64,000 nt of DNA, from contig NZ_JNXC01000036.1 of NCBI RefSeq assembly GCF_000716595.1, positions 7,585-71,584 on the forward strand. Reading direction: 5' to 3'. This DNA comes from Saccharothrix sp. NRRL B-16314. GTDB taxonomy: Bacteria; Actinomycetota; Actinomycetes; Mycobacteriales; Pseudonocardiaceae. Of this stretch, positions 8,842-21,968 are shown in pieces; within the stretch, counting starts at the first letter, position 1, and the number at the start of each line of letters is the position of its first letter. Made by a program: the position numbers and the translations under genes. Below the pieces are notes generated by a model, which worked only from the letters and a program-made list of their open reading frames with translations, did no database searches and was not told where the DNA came from.

Positions 8842-9672
8842 ATGACCACCAGCGGTCAGAGCCCGACCGACTACCGCACGCGGCTCGCCGAACGGCTCAA
8901 GGAGCTGATGCGGCGCAGCGGCAAGGACCGCGCGGACATCATGCGGACGCTGGGCTGTTCGGTGTCGAAGGTCGGCACGATCCTGCGCGGCGACACCTCG
9001 GTGCCGCCGCTGGAGTTGGCGGCCCTGCTCGACCTCTTCGACGTGCAGGACGAGGAGCGGGCGGACCTCCTGCACCTGGGCGAGGAGGCACGTCGGCGGC
9101 GGCCCAAGACGCCGTGGGGTTCGGCCATCCCCGACCGGCTGCGGAAGTTCTTCAACACCGAGGAGACCGCGCGGCGCATCGAGTTGTACCGGCCGGATCT
9201 GTTGCACGGCTTGGTGCAGACCGAGGCCTATGCACGGGCGGTGATCGAGACGAACTCGGCGCTGCGGCCCGCCGACGTCGAACGCCTGGTGCAGGCGAGG
9301 ATGGCCCGGCAGGCTCGCATCACCGGGCAGAACCCGCCGGACTACACGCTGGTGATCCGGCAGTCGGTGTTGCGGGCTCCGGTCGGGTCGGAGGAAACCA
9401 GGGTCGAGCAGATCGCGCACTTGAGGAAGCTGGCGGAGCTGCCCCACGTCACCATCCGGATCATCCCGGACAGTGTCGGACTGACGAGCGCGCTGTACTT
9501 CCCTTTCATGATCCTCACCCCGCCGGAGGACCGCGCCAAGACCGTGTACGTCGAGACGTTGACCGACGGGCTGCTGGTGGACGAGGAGAGCCGGATCTCC
9601 CACTACGAAGCCGTTTTCCAGGAGCTGTTGGCGGTTTCGAGCACGGATTTGCTTGCTAGCGTTGAGCCATGA
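8842..9672 (+). CDS. XRE-family regulator with DUF5753 domain
   Basis: This 276-residue protein is a helix-turn-helix DNA-binding protein of the family that in Streptomyces pairs with a DUF397 partner (BldB/WhiJ-like logic). The XRE helix-turn-helix lies at about residues 10-65 (DIMRTLGCSVSKVGTILRG). The DUF5753 domain covers roughly residues 95-270 and contains the characteristic IELYRPDLLHGLVQTEAYA and IRIIPDSVG segments. The ATG at 8842 has a GAGGAG ribosome site five bases upstream. Its TGA overlaps the ATG of the DUF397 gene (ATGA), so the two are translationally coupled. Confidence 0.92.
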   Translation: MTTSGQSPTDYRTRLAERLKELMRRSGKDRADIMRTLGCSVSKVGTILRGDTSVPPLELAALLDLFDVQDEERADLLHLGEEARRRRPKTPWGSAIPDRLRKFFNTEETARRIELYRPDLLHGLVQTEAYARAVIETNSALRPADVERLVQARMARQARITGQNPPDYTLVIRQSVLRAPVGSEETRVEQIAHLRKLAELPHVTIRIIPDSVGLTSALYFPFMILTPPEDRAKTVYVETLTDGLLVDEESRISHYEAVFQELLAVSSTDLLASVEP

Positions 9673-9845
9673 CCTGGAGGAAGAGCAGCTACAGCGGGAA
9701 CAGTGGTGGTGATTGTGTCGAGTTGCGGGCGGGATTGGGCGCCGTGCGCGACTCGAAGAACGTCGACGGGCCGGTGCTGGAAGTCAGGCCTGCTGCTCTG
9801 AGGGCGTTCCTGAAGGCTCTGCGGACCAGCTGGCCAGCAGCTTGA
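9669..9845 (+). CDS. DUF397 domain protein
   Basis: This 58-residue protein is encoded by a short gene starting in the ATGA overlap with the preceding DUF5753 regulator gene. It shows the full DUF397 pattern: WRKSSYSGNSGGDCVEL, then VRDSKNVDGPVLEV and the closing helix PAALRAFLKAL. In Streptomyces such proteins act with their XRE partner in developmental or antibiotic regulation; a toxin-antitoxin-like role has also been proposed. The last 62 bases overlap the 3' end of the convergent MmyB-like gene. It is complete despite its small size. Confidence 0.9.
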   Translation: MTWRKSSYSGNSGGDCVELRAGLGAVRDSKNVDGPVLEVRPAALRAFLKALRTSWPAA

Positions 9846-10629
9846 GGCGTTCCTCGGTCGGCGAGCCGACCCGGGCCGTGTACATGGCCAGGACCACGTC
9901 CGGGTCGCCGGTGGGTTGCAGGGTCTCGTAGTCGAGGTCCAGGTCGCCCACCACCTGGTGGTGGATGAGCTTGGTGCCGTGCGTCTTCTCCATCACCCGG
10001 TGCTGCGCCCACAGCTTGCGGAACGTCTCGTCCTTGACCGACAGCTCCCCCACCAGCGCGGCGAGCCTGGCGTCGTCGGGGTAGCGGCCCGCGTCCAGCC
10101 TGAGGAACGCCACCATGTCCTCGGCGACGGTGGGCCAGTCGCGGTAGAAGGTGCGGGCTTCCGGGCGCAGGAACGTGTGCCTGGCGGCGTTGCGGTCCTC
10201 CGGCGCCTGTCCGGTGAAGCCGTAGAGGGCGTCGGCCAGCGGGTTCCACGCGAGGATGTCCGCCCGGCGGCCCATCACGAACGCCGGCACGTCGTCGGCC
10301 ATGGCGAGCAGCCGCCGCAGGCCGGGGCGGACGTGCTGGGGCGCGGGGCGTTTCGACGGGACCGGGCGGACGAGGTTGCGCAGGTGGGCGCGTTCGGTCT
10401 CGTCCAGGCGGAGCACGCGGGCGACGGCGTCCAGGACCGAGTCGGAGATCGCGGGAGCCCGCCCTTGCTCCAGTCGCATGTAGTAGTCCACGCTCACGCC
10501 CGCCAGCATCGCCAGCTCCTCGCGGCGCAGGCCTGGGACGCGGCGGCGGCCACCACCGGGCAGGCCCACGTCGTCCGGGCGCACGCGAGCCCGGCGGCTG
10601 CGGAGGAATTCGCCGACGTCGTGGTTCAC
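9784..10629 (-). CDS. Helix-turn-helix regulator with MmyB-like ligand-binding domain
   Basis: This is a 281-residue regulator. An XRE helix-turn-helix at about residues 12-75 (LRREELAMLAGVSVDYYMRLEQG) is followed by the MmyB-like ligand-binding domain, recognisable from DILAWNPLADALYGF and FLRPEARTFYRDW. Related proteins bind a lipid or fatty-acid-like ligand and usually control a divergently transcribed dehydrogenase/reductase gene, as here with the SDR gene at 10750. I chose the GTG at 10629 because DVGEFLRSRRARVRP is the family's normal N-terminus. The 3' end overlaps the DUF397 gene on the other strand. Confidence 0.9.
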   Translation of the reverse strand: MNHDVGEFLRSRRARVRPDDVGLPGGGRRRVPGLRREELAMLAGVSVDYYMRLEQGRAPAISDSVLDAVARVLRLDETERAHLRNLVRPVPSKRPAPQHVRPGLRRLLAMADDVPAFVMGRRADILAWNPLADALYGFTGQAPEDRNAARHTFLRPEARTFYRDWPTVAEDMVAFLRLDAGRYPDDARLAALVGELSVKDETFRKLWAQHRVMEKTHGTKLIHHQVVGDLDLDYETLQPTGDPDVVLAMYTARVGSPTEERLKLLASWSAEPSGTPSEQQA

Positions 10630-10655
10630 CTGTCCAGTATGGGTGCCTCGGACCG

Positions 10656-10684
10656 CCCTAGCCTGGGTACTGCCAGACCTAGGG
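10656..10684. promoter_or_regulatory. Candidate operator between the MmyB-like regulator and the SDR gene
   Basis: Two nested inverted repeats lie in the divergent intergenic region: outer arms CCCTAG and CTAGGG, and inner arms CTGG and CCAG spaced by six bases. Position and symmetry suit binding by a dimeric regulator. The assignment to the neighbouring regulator is inference. Confidence 0.35.
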
Positions 10685-10749
10685 AACGGCTCTCCACAGG
10701 TGGCGCAGGGCCTCTGGTACCGGCGGCGACCGGCCCCAGTGTTGTTGCC

Positions 10750-11499
10750 ATGACCTACGACCTGAACAACCGCACTGCCGTCGTCACCGGTGCCGCGAGT
10801 GGCATCGGCGCCGAGATCGCGCTCGTCCTCGCCCGGTCCGGGGCGAAGGTCGCGCTGCTGGCCCGCCGCGCGGACCGGCTCACCGAACTGGCCGGGAAGA
10901 TCGCTGCCGAGGGTGGGCAGGCGCTCGCGGTCGCCGCCGACGTGACGGGTGACCTCACCGAGGCCGTGGAGGCGATCCACACCGCTTTCGGGCGGGTCGA
11001 CCTGGTGGTGAACAACGCCGGCGTGATGCTGGCCAACCCGATCACCGAGGGCCGCGACGACGAGTGGCACCGGATGATCGACACCAACGTCAAGGGCCTG
11101 CTCAACGTGACCAGGGCGTTCACCGGAGACCTGGTCGCAGCCGGCGCGGAGGGCACGGCGGACCTGGTGAACATCTCGTCCGTCGGCGCGCACATCACCT
11201 TCCCCAACTACGGCGTCTACACCGCGACGAAGGCCGCCGTCACGCACCTGTCGGCGAACCTGCGCACCGAGTTCGGCCCGCTGGGCGTGCGGGTGACCAA
11301 CGTCGAACCCGGCCTGGTCAACAGCGAGCTGGCCGACCACATGGACAACCCGGAGGTGGACGCGCACCTGGAGGCGTGGCGGGAGCAGGTGCCGCCGCTG
11401 AACCCGGCCGACATCGGCGACGTGGTCGGGTACGCCACCAGCCGACCGAAGCAGGTGAACCTGCGGCAGCTCATCGTGCTGCCGACCGTCCAGGTCTGA
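10750..11499 (+). CDS. Short-chain dehydrogenase/reductase
   Basis: This 249-residue classical SDR is an NAD(P)-dependent oxidoreductase of the cytoplasm. It shows the cofactor motif TGAASGIG at about residues 14-21, NNAG near residue 87, the catalytic Ser in NISSVGA and the YTATK catalytic Tyr-Lys pair near residues 158-162. The C-terminal PxxVNS region (VEPGLVNSELADHM) is intact. The sequence is closest to the clavaldehyde-dehydrogenase-like/YdfG group. It is divergent from the MmyB-like regulator that probably controls it. A strong terminator begins at its stop codon. The substrate is unknown. Confidence 0.9.
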   Translation: MTYDLNNRTAVVTGAASGIGAEIALVLARSGAKVALLARRADRLTELAGKIAAEGGQALAVAADVTGDLTEAVEAIHTAFGRVDLVVNNAGVMLANPITEGRDDEWHRMIDTNVKGLLNVTRAFTGDLVAAGAEGTADLVNISSVGAHITFPNYGVYTATKAAVTHLSANLRTEFGPLGVRVTNVEPGLVNSELADHMDNPEVDAHLEAWREQVPPLNPADIGDVVGYATSRPKQVNLRQLIVLPTVQV

Positions 11500-11560
11500 C
11501 GACTGGACAAGCGCCGCCCATCGACCCCTCCGTCGGGGCCGATGGGCGGTTCCAGTCGTC
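11498..11560. terminator. Strong bidirectional terminator
   Basis: Outer arms GACGACTGGA and TCCAGTCGTC enclose inner arms CCGCCCATCG and CGATGGGCGG, giving a long stem with only small interior bulges. It includes the SDR stop codon and ends 17 bases before the stop of the convergent lipoprotein gene, so it can serve both. Confidence 0.8.
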
Positions 11561-11577
11561 GCCCGGCGTCCGCGCCA

Positions 11578-12405
11578 TCACTCTTCGTGCCACACGACGT
11601 CCCTGATGATCATCCGCCCCAGGTTGGGGTCCGCGTAGCACTCGACGGTTCCACCGGCGAGCCTCGGTTCCGCGATGGGCCGCTCGGAGAACTTGGCCTT
11701 CGCGCTGTCGCCCGGCTGAAGCTCGGCCATGGCCTTGCCGTCCATGCCGCCCACGATGACGCCGTCGGCATCCCGCACCACCGCTGTCGCTTTCGGCTTC
11801 AGCGGGACGTCGTAGGTGTTGGTCACCTCGACCGTGACCGACTCGGCCCTGCTGTTCCGCTCGCCGGCGACCGGGTCACCCGTCTTCAACTCGGTGTAGG
11901 AGCCAGGCGGCTTCCGGTACCGCTTGCCATCCGGGGTGTCCAGCGCCTGGATCATGGTGATCTTGACGTTCATGCCGGCGATGGCCGGGCGGTCGCCACC
12001 GGGGGCCGGGCCGGCGAACAGGTCGGTGCGTCCGGCGCCCATCTGCCGACCGGGCAGCACGACGCTGAACTCGCTGCCTCCGGTTTTCAGGTCCGGGATG
12101 GGGTCGCCCGCCGCGTCGGTGAACTCCACCTTGACCCGGACGGTGAGGGCCACCTCGTCGGTGACGTTCTCGATGACGTACCCGTAGCTCACGTAGTCGC
12201 TCTCGACACCGGGCTTGACGAGGCGGTAGGTGAGGAAGCCCTGGTCCACGACCTTGATCACCTCATCGGCGCTGGTGATCGCCTTCGGCTTGCCGGCGTC
12301 GCCTGTGCCGCCCCCGGCTGACGACCCACCCCCGTCACCGCACGCGGTCGTCACGGCCAGTGCGGCGACAGCGACCGCGACGATCTTCCTGGTTCGATGC
12401 CCCAT
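11578..12405 (-). CDS. Secreted lipoprotein of unknown function
   Basis: This is a 275-residue lipoprotein. The signal peptide ends in the lipobox AVTTAC with C22 as the anchor, followed by a Gly/Ser-rich linker. The mature part looks like one or two immunoglobulin-like beta-sandwich domains: YVSYGYVIENVTDEVALTVR and VTVEVTNTYDVPLKPKATAV are the alternating patterns seen in FxLYD-type domains, which bind or display surface ligands. A role at the cell envelope is likely, but no specific function can be assigned. The start is an ATG followed by RTRK, a typical positively charged n-region. Confidence 0.75.
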   Translation of the reverse strand: MGHRTRKIVAVAVAALAVTTACGDGGGSSAGGGTGDAGKPKAITSADEVIKVVDQGFLTYRLVKPGVESDYVSYGYVIENVTDEVALTVRVKVEFTDAAGDPIPDLKTGGSEFSVVLPGRQMGAGRTDLFAGPAPGGDRPAIAGMNVKITMIQALDTPDGKRYRKPPGSYTELKTGDPVAGERNSRAESVTVEVTNTYDVPLKPKATAVVRDADGVIVGGMDGKAMAELQPGDSAKAKFSERPIAEPRLAGGTVECYADPNLGRMIIRDVVWHEE

Positions 12406-12483
12406 GGAGCCGGAACCTATTGCCGATGACGAGGCGAGCGTGTCAGGCGTTCGCTCTACACGCCCCCGTGGACCTGACCACGG

Positions 12484-13299
12484 TCAGTTCGCCTTGCGTT
12501 TGCGGTAGGCGCGCTGTTGGCACCCGCGCGAGCAGTACGCGCGGGGCCTCCCGGACGTCGGTTGCTCGACCGGTTCGCCACACATCCGACAGGTTTCATC
12601 ACGCTTTACATCACGCTCGCGGATGAGTATTTCGATACCGTCGAGCAGCCGGGCCAGGCCGAACTCGAACGGCGACACGGACTGGTCGAAGCCACCGGCC
12701 TCCCACAGCCCGGTCAGCACCGGGTAGCGGTCGAACCGGGCGTAGAGCGTGTCGCGGGCACCCCACCACTCGTCGTCGCTCATGCCGGTGCTCTGCTCCG
12801 CGCGTACCGCCTCGACCAGCGCCAGCGCCTCGGCGTCCACGAACCGGGCGACCAGGCCGACCGCCGCGACCACCTCGGCCGGGGTGAGGCCGGTGTCCAC
12901 GAGGATGCCGAGCGCGTGCTCGTAGTGGGCGAGCGCGTGGGGACCGGGCACGTGCCGACCTCGCACCTCAGCCAGCCACTGATGCCGTTTCCGCTGATCC
13001 AAGGCCTGCCGGGCGAAGTCCGCCAGCCTGGACCGCCAGTCGCCGCCGGACGCCTCGACCGGCTGCCCCAGCACGGCGTCGCGCATGAGGTCCACCAGGT
13101 GCGCGCGGCCCGGCACGTGGCGGTAGAGCGCCATGGAGGTGAAGCCGAGCCGTTCGGCGACCTTGCGCATGGACAGGCCGGCCAACCCCTCGGCGTCGGC
13201 CACCTCGACCGCGGCGGCGACGATCCGGTCCAGGCTCAACGCCGGCCGGTCGTCCCACAGCAGCTCGACCCCGCGGTCGGGATCGTCGGCTTTCCCCAT
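12484..13299 (-). CDS. TetR-family regulator with C-terminal Cys-rich tail
   Basis: This protein of about 271 residues starts after a clear GGAGGT ribosome site; a GTG one codon earlier is also possible. The TetR helix-turn-helix is at about residues 25-70 (GLSMRKVAERLGFTSMALYRHV), and the helical TetR_C ligand domain follows (SDDEWWGARDTLYARF region). Unusually, the last 35 residues form a CxxC-x(n)-CxxxC module (CRMCGEP then YCSRGCQQRAYRKRK) resembling a zinc knuckle or ribbon with a basic end. It is divergent from the beta-helix gene at 13366, and a 17-bp palindrome lies between them. The ligand is unknown. Confidence 0.88.
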   Translation of the reverse strand: MGKADDPDRGVELLWDDRPALSLDRIVAAAVEVADAEGLAGLSMRKVAERLGFTSMALYRHVPGRAHLVDLMRDAVLGQPVEASGGDWRSRLADFARQALDQRKRHQWLAEVRGRHVPGPHALAHYEHALGILVDTGLTPAEVVAAVGLVARFVDAEALALVEAVRAEQSTGMSDDEWWGARDTLYARFDRYPVLTGLWEAGGFDQSVSPFEFGLARLLDGIEILIRERDVKRDETCRMCGEPVEQPTSGRPRAYCSRGCQQRAYRKRKAN

Positions 13300-13333
13300 C
13301 ACGCACCTCCGCGCCCATGGTATACATCAACAC

Positions 13334-13350
13334 TGTTTACGCCATAAACA
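13334..13350. promoter_or_regulatory. Candidate TetR operator
   Basis: TGTTTAcgccaTAAACA is a perfect 6-bp inverted repeat with a 5-base spacer. It lies between the TetR gene and the divergent beta-helix gene, 15 bases before the start of the latter. AT-rich half-sites of this kind are typical for TetR proteins with this C-terminal domain. Confidence 0.6.
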
Positions 13351-13365
13351 AGGGAAGGTGTGCTC

Positions 13366-15061
13366 ATGATCGAGTTCCACGTCTCCCCGACCGGGCACGA
13401 TGCCACGTCGGGCACCGCCGACCGGCCGTTCGCCACCCTGGAACGTGCGCGGCGGGCGGCCCGCGAGGCGACCGGTGATGTGGTCGTGCACCTCAGAACG
13501 GGCACGCACGTGCTCACCGAGCCGTTCGAGCTGACCGAGGACGACTCCGGCGGCGACGGCCACCGGATCGTCTACCAGGCGTTCGGCTACGGCACCGACG
13601 CGCGGGAGGAGGTCGTGATCAGCGGCGGACGGGAGGTCACCGGCCACCGCACGGCGGAAGGGGTGTGGCTGGCCGAGGTCGGCGACCTGGTCACCCGCCA
13701 CCTCGCGGTGAACGGCCGGCGGGCCGAGCGCGCCGGTGTCGACGGGCTGCCCGGCGACGTGCGCCGGACGCCGACCGGTTACGTCACGGACCACCCGTTG
13801 GACTGGCGGAACGCGGCGGGCGTCGAGTTCGTGCACCGGGGCGTCTACCCGTGGACGGAGGCACGCCTGGCCGTCGCCGAGGTCACCCGCGAGGGCGACG
13901 AGACCGTGATCACCATGGCGCGGCCCGCGTTCGACCGGGCCCTGGACCTGTACAACGCCGAGTGGTACGGCCAGGTGACCGCCGGTCCACCGGCGCCGAC
14001 CCGCGTCGAGAACGACCCGGCGCTCCTCACCGAGCCCGGCACGTTCGCCCTGGACCGGTCGCGGCCGGGCGGGCACGTCCTGCACTACCTCCCGCGCCAG
14101 GACGAGGACCCGCACGTGGTCGTGCCCGCGCTGGAAGTGCTGGTGCACGCCACCGGCACGCGGAACGTGACGTTCCGGGGCCTGACGTTCGCCGACACGA
14201 CGTGGCTGCGGCCGGGCAGCGACGACGGCTTCCCGCACTACCACGGCAACGGCTACTACGACGGCGGCCCGATCGAGAAGATCGAGATGGGCGAGGGCGC
14301 GTGGCTGACCGCGCCGAGCGGGCAGGAGCAGGTCCCGGCCTGCGTGCGGCTCGACGGCACCACCGGGATGAGGTTCGAGGGCTGCCGCTTCACCCGCCTG
14401 GGCGCCACCGGCCTCGGCGCGACCGGCGGCGCGGACCTCGTGGTGCGCGGTTGCGACTTCGACACGCTGGCCGCCTCCGCCGTCGCGGTCACCGGCAGCC
14501 GGGCCGTGCTGATCGAGGACAACCTCATCGCGCACGTCGGCCTCGACCACTCCGGCTCACCCGGCGTCACCGTCCTGGGCACCGAGGACTGCACGATCAC
14601 GCACAACCACGTCCACGACGTGCCGCACAACGGCATCGTCGCCGGTCCGGGCCGGAGCACCCGGATCACGCACAACCTGGTGATCGGCGCCATGGGCGTG
14701 CTGGCCGACGGCGGCGGGATCTACCTGTCCGGCCCGCAGGGCGACGCCGACAACCGCTCGGTGATCAGCGGGAACGTCATCGAGGACGTCCGCACGCCGT
14801 ACAACTTCGGCCTCTACACCGATTACGGGGCGAGCTGGGTCACGGTCGAGGAGAACGTGGTCGCCCGCGCGGACAACACGTCCGTCCTGCACGTCAGCCC
14901 GCCGTTGGAGCACGTCGTCTACCGGGGCAACTTCTGGGACGCCGACCCGGTCGGCGGCGACGCCGTGCCGGCGGGCGTCACGTACGAGGGGAACACCACG
15001 ATCGTCGACGCCGCCGCGCTCGACGCCGCCACGGCGGACATCCGGGCCCGCGCCGGCCTCC

Positions 15062-15078
<17 letters not shown>
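13366..15078 (+). CDS. Right-handed parallel beta-helix protein, probable polysaccharide-active enzyme
   Basis: This 570-residue protein opens with FHVSPTGHDATSGTADRPFATLERARRA in pieces that match glycoside hydrolase or lyase beta-helix proteins (GH120/GH141-like). The region ISGGREVTG follows, and repeated NNV/DNL/HNHVHDV-type turns from about residue 340 are pectate-lyase-like coils. There is no signal peptide, so the protein is predicted cytoplasmic, acting on imported oligosaccharides. I chose the ATG at 13366 since AGGGAAGG lies eight bases upstream; a GTG at 13360 is too close to that site. It is probably repressed by the divergent TetR. Its last 17 bases overlap the convergent lysX gene. 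The exact substrate is unknown. Confidence 0.75.
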
Positions 15079-18325
<3,247 letters not shown>

Positions 18326-18616
18326 CCGGCCACCGCCACGACGCGTTCCAAGAAATCCGGTTGTCCGCCATGATCGCCTCCCTCGCCGATCGCGACCACG
18401 TGAACGCGTCCGGATCCCCCCGACGGGCCGGTGGTCGTGCTCGGCTCGGCGGGGTTTTCCGGATCGGTGCAGTCGGATTCGGCCCCGAACGCGGGCCGTG
18501 TGAAGCACCTCGCACTCCGCGCAATTCCTCCCGCGACGGTGTCACGCTGGTCCGGTAACCGTGCAACAAGGCCCGGGGACCCGCGACGACGCAGGCCCCG
18601 AGGGAGGACGGTCGAC

Positions 18617-20486
<1,870 letters not shown>

Positions 20487-20519
20487 ACCCCAGGGCCTGA
20501 ACGCTCAGGGCCTGAACGC

Positions 20520-21275
20520 TCAGGGCCGGAGCGCGGTCTCCAGGGCGGTGCGCGCCTCGACCAGCGACGGGCCGTACCAGGTGAGGTAGCGGCCGGAGAC
20601 GTGCACCGGGCGCAGGCCGGGGAAGTACTGGGGTCCGTCGTCCGGGGTGAACAGGTAGGGCTCGTCGGGCAGCACGGCGAGGTCGGCGTCCTGGAGTTCG
20701 TCGAGGCGGGGACGCGGGTAGCGCTCGGGGTGGTCCGCGAAGGCGTTGACCACTCCGAGGCGCAGCAGGACGTCGCCGGCGAACGTGTCGCGGCCCAGGA
20801 TCACCCACGGCTTGCGCCACACCGGGATCACCGCACGCGTCCACGGCGGGGTCACCTCGCGCCACAGCTCTTCCGCTTCGACCAGCCAGCCCGGCTCCAC
20901 GTCCCACGCCGTGCCGAGCAGGCGGCGCAGCGAGCCGAGGGCGGCGGGGACGGTGGCGGGCGCGGCCGTGACCCACACCGGGATGCCGTCGGCCCGGAGG
21001 CGTTCGACGTCCTCGTGACGGTTCTCCTCGCTGTTCGCCAGCACGAGGTCCGGCCGGAGAGCGAGCACCCGGTCCACGTCCGGGTACTTCGAGCCGCCGA
21101 CCCTCGTCACGTCGAGGTCCGGCGGGTGCGTGCAGTAGTCCGTCGCGCCGATCAGCACGGCCGGGTCGACCGCGTCGGTGACCAGCGCTTCGGTGAGCGA
21201 CGGCACCAGGCTGACCACGCGCCGCGGCGGGCCGGGCAGCACGACCGGCTCGCCGAGGTCGTCGACGGGGAGCAT
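20520..21275 (-). CDS. Helical-backbone metal/corrinoid receptor-like protein without signal peptide
   Basis: This 251-residue protein matches the TroA/BtuF-like receptor fold: RRVVSLVPSLTEALVT at the start of the N-lobe, GATDYCTHP, then RVGGSKYPDVDRVLALRPDLVLANSEENR and the C-lobe. BtuF relatives capture vitamin B12 or metal chelates for ABC importers. No signal peptide or lipobox is present, so it appears cytoplasmic, and no permease or ATPase gene is nearby. The ATG overlaps the stop of npdG (TGATG), so the two are coupled. It could instead be a sensing or storage protein. Confidence 0.8.
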   Translation of the reverse strand: MLPVDDLGEPVVLPGPPRRVVSLVPSLTEALVTDAVDPAVLIGATDYCTHPPDLDVTRVGGSKYPDVDRVLALRPDLVLANSEENRHEDVERLRADGIPVWVTAAPATVPAALGSLRRLLGTAWDVEPGWLVEAEELWREVTPPWTRAVIPVWRKPWVILGRDTFAGDVLLRLGVVNAFADHPERYPRPRLDELQDADLAVLPDEPYLFTPDDGPQYFPGLRPVHVSGRYLTWYGPSLVEARTALETALRP

Positions 21276-21943
21276 CAGATGTCGGTGATCTTCAGGCCGG
21301 CGTGCGCCTTGTACCGGCGGTTGATGGCGATGAGGTTCGCGGTGAACGCCTCGACCTGGTGGGCGTTGCGCAGCCGGCCGCCGTAGACGCCGCGGAAGCC
21401 CGGGATCGCCTCGGCCAGCGCGCGGACCAGGTCGGTGGCCTCGCGGTCGTCGCCGAGGACCAGCACGTCGTTGTCGACCCGCTCGATGGCCAGGTCGGCC
21501 AGGTTGACCGCGGACACGTGGTGGAACGCGGCCGTGACGCGGGAGTCCGGCAGGAGCGCGGCGGCCTGCTGGGCGGCGCTGCCCTCCGGCACGGGCAGGG
21601 CGAACGGGCCCTGCTTGTCGAAGCCGAGCGGGTTCACGCAGTCGATGACGATCTTGCCCTGGAGGGGTTCGCGCAGCGAGGCCACGGTGTCGGCGTGCCC
21701 GTCCCACGGCACCGCGATCAGCACGACGTCCGCCTGCGCCGCGCACCCCTCGTTGTCCGCGCCGCTGACGTGGCCGACGCCGGCCTGCTCGCGCACCTCT
21801 TCGGCGGCGGCCTCGGCGCGTTCGGCGTTGCGCGACCCGATGACGACCTTCAGTCCCGCCTTGGCCCACCGCAGCGCCAGGCCCTTGCCCTGCGCACCCG
21901 TACCACCCAGGACCCCGACGGTGAGCTCACGAATATCAGTCAC
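21275..21943 (-). CDS. npdG: NADPH-dependent F420 reductase
   Basis: This 222-residue enzyme exchanges hydride between NADP(H) and cofactor F420. The N-terminal Rossmann motif GVLGGTGAQGKGLALRWA with the following SRN (NADP phosphate recognition) is characteristic of Fno/NpdG. VLIAVPWDGH, DCVNPLGFDKQGPF and AFHHVSAVNL, the F420-binding side, are also present. The start is a GTG. It is co-transcribed with the downstream receptor-like gene through a one-base overlap. An F420-related partner gene is not visible in this window. Confidence 0.92.
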   Translation of the reverse strand: MTDIRELTVGVLGGTGAQGKGLALRWAKAGLKVVIGSRNAERAEAAAEEVREQAGVGHVSGADNEGCAAQADVVLIAVPWDGHADTVASLREPLQGKIVIDCVNPLGFDKQGPFALPVPEGSAAQQAAALLPDSRVTAAFHHVSAVNLADLAIERVDNDVLVLGDDREATDLVRALAEAIPGFRGVYGGRLRNAHQVEAFTANLIAINRRYKAHAGLKITDI

Positions 21944-21968
21944 CGGGCCATCACATCACACGCGCACA

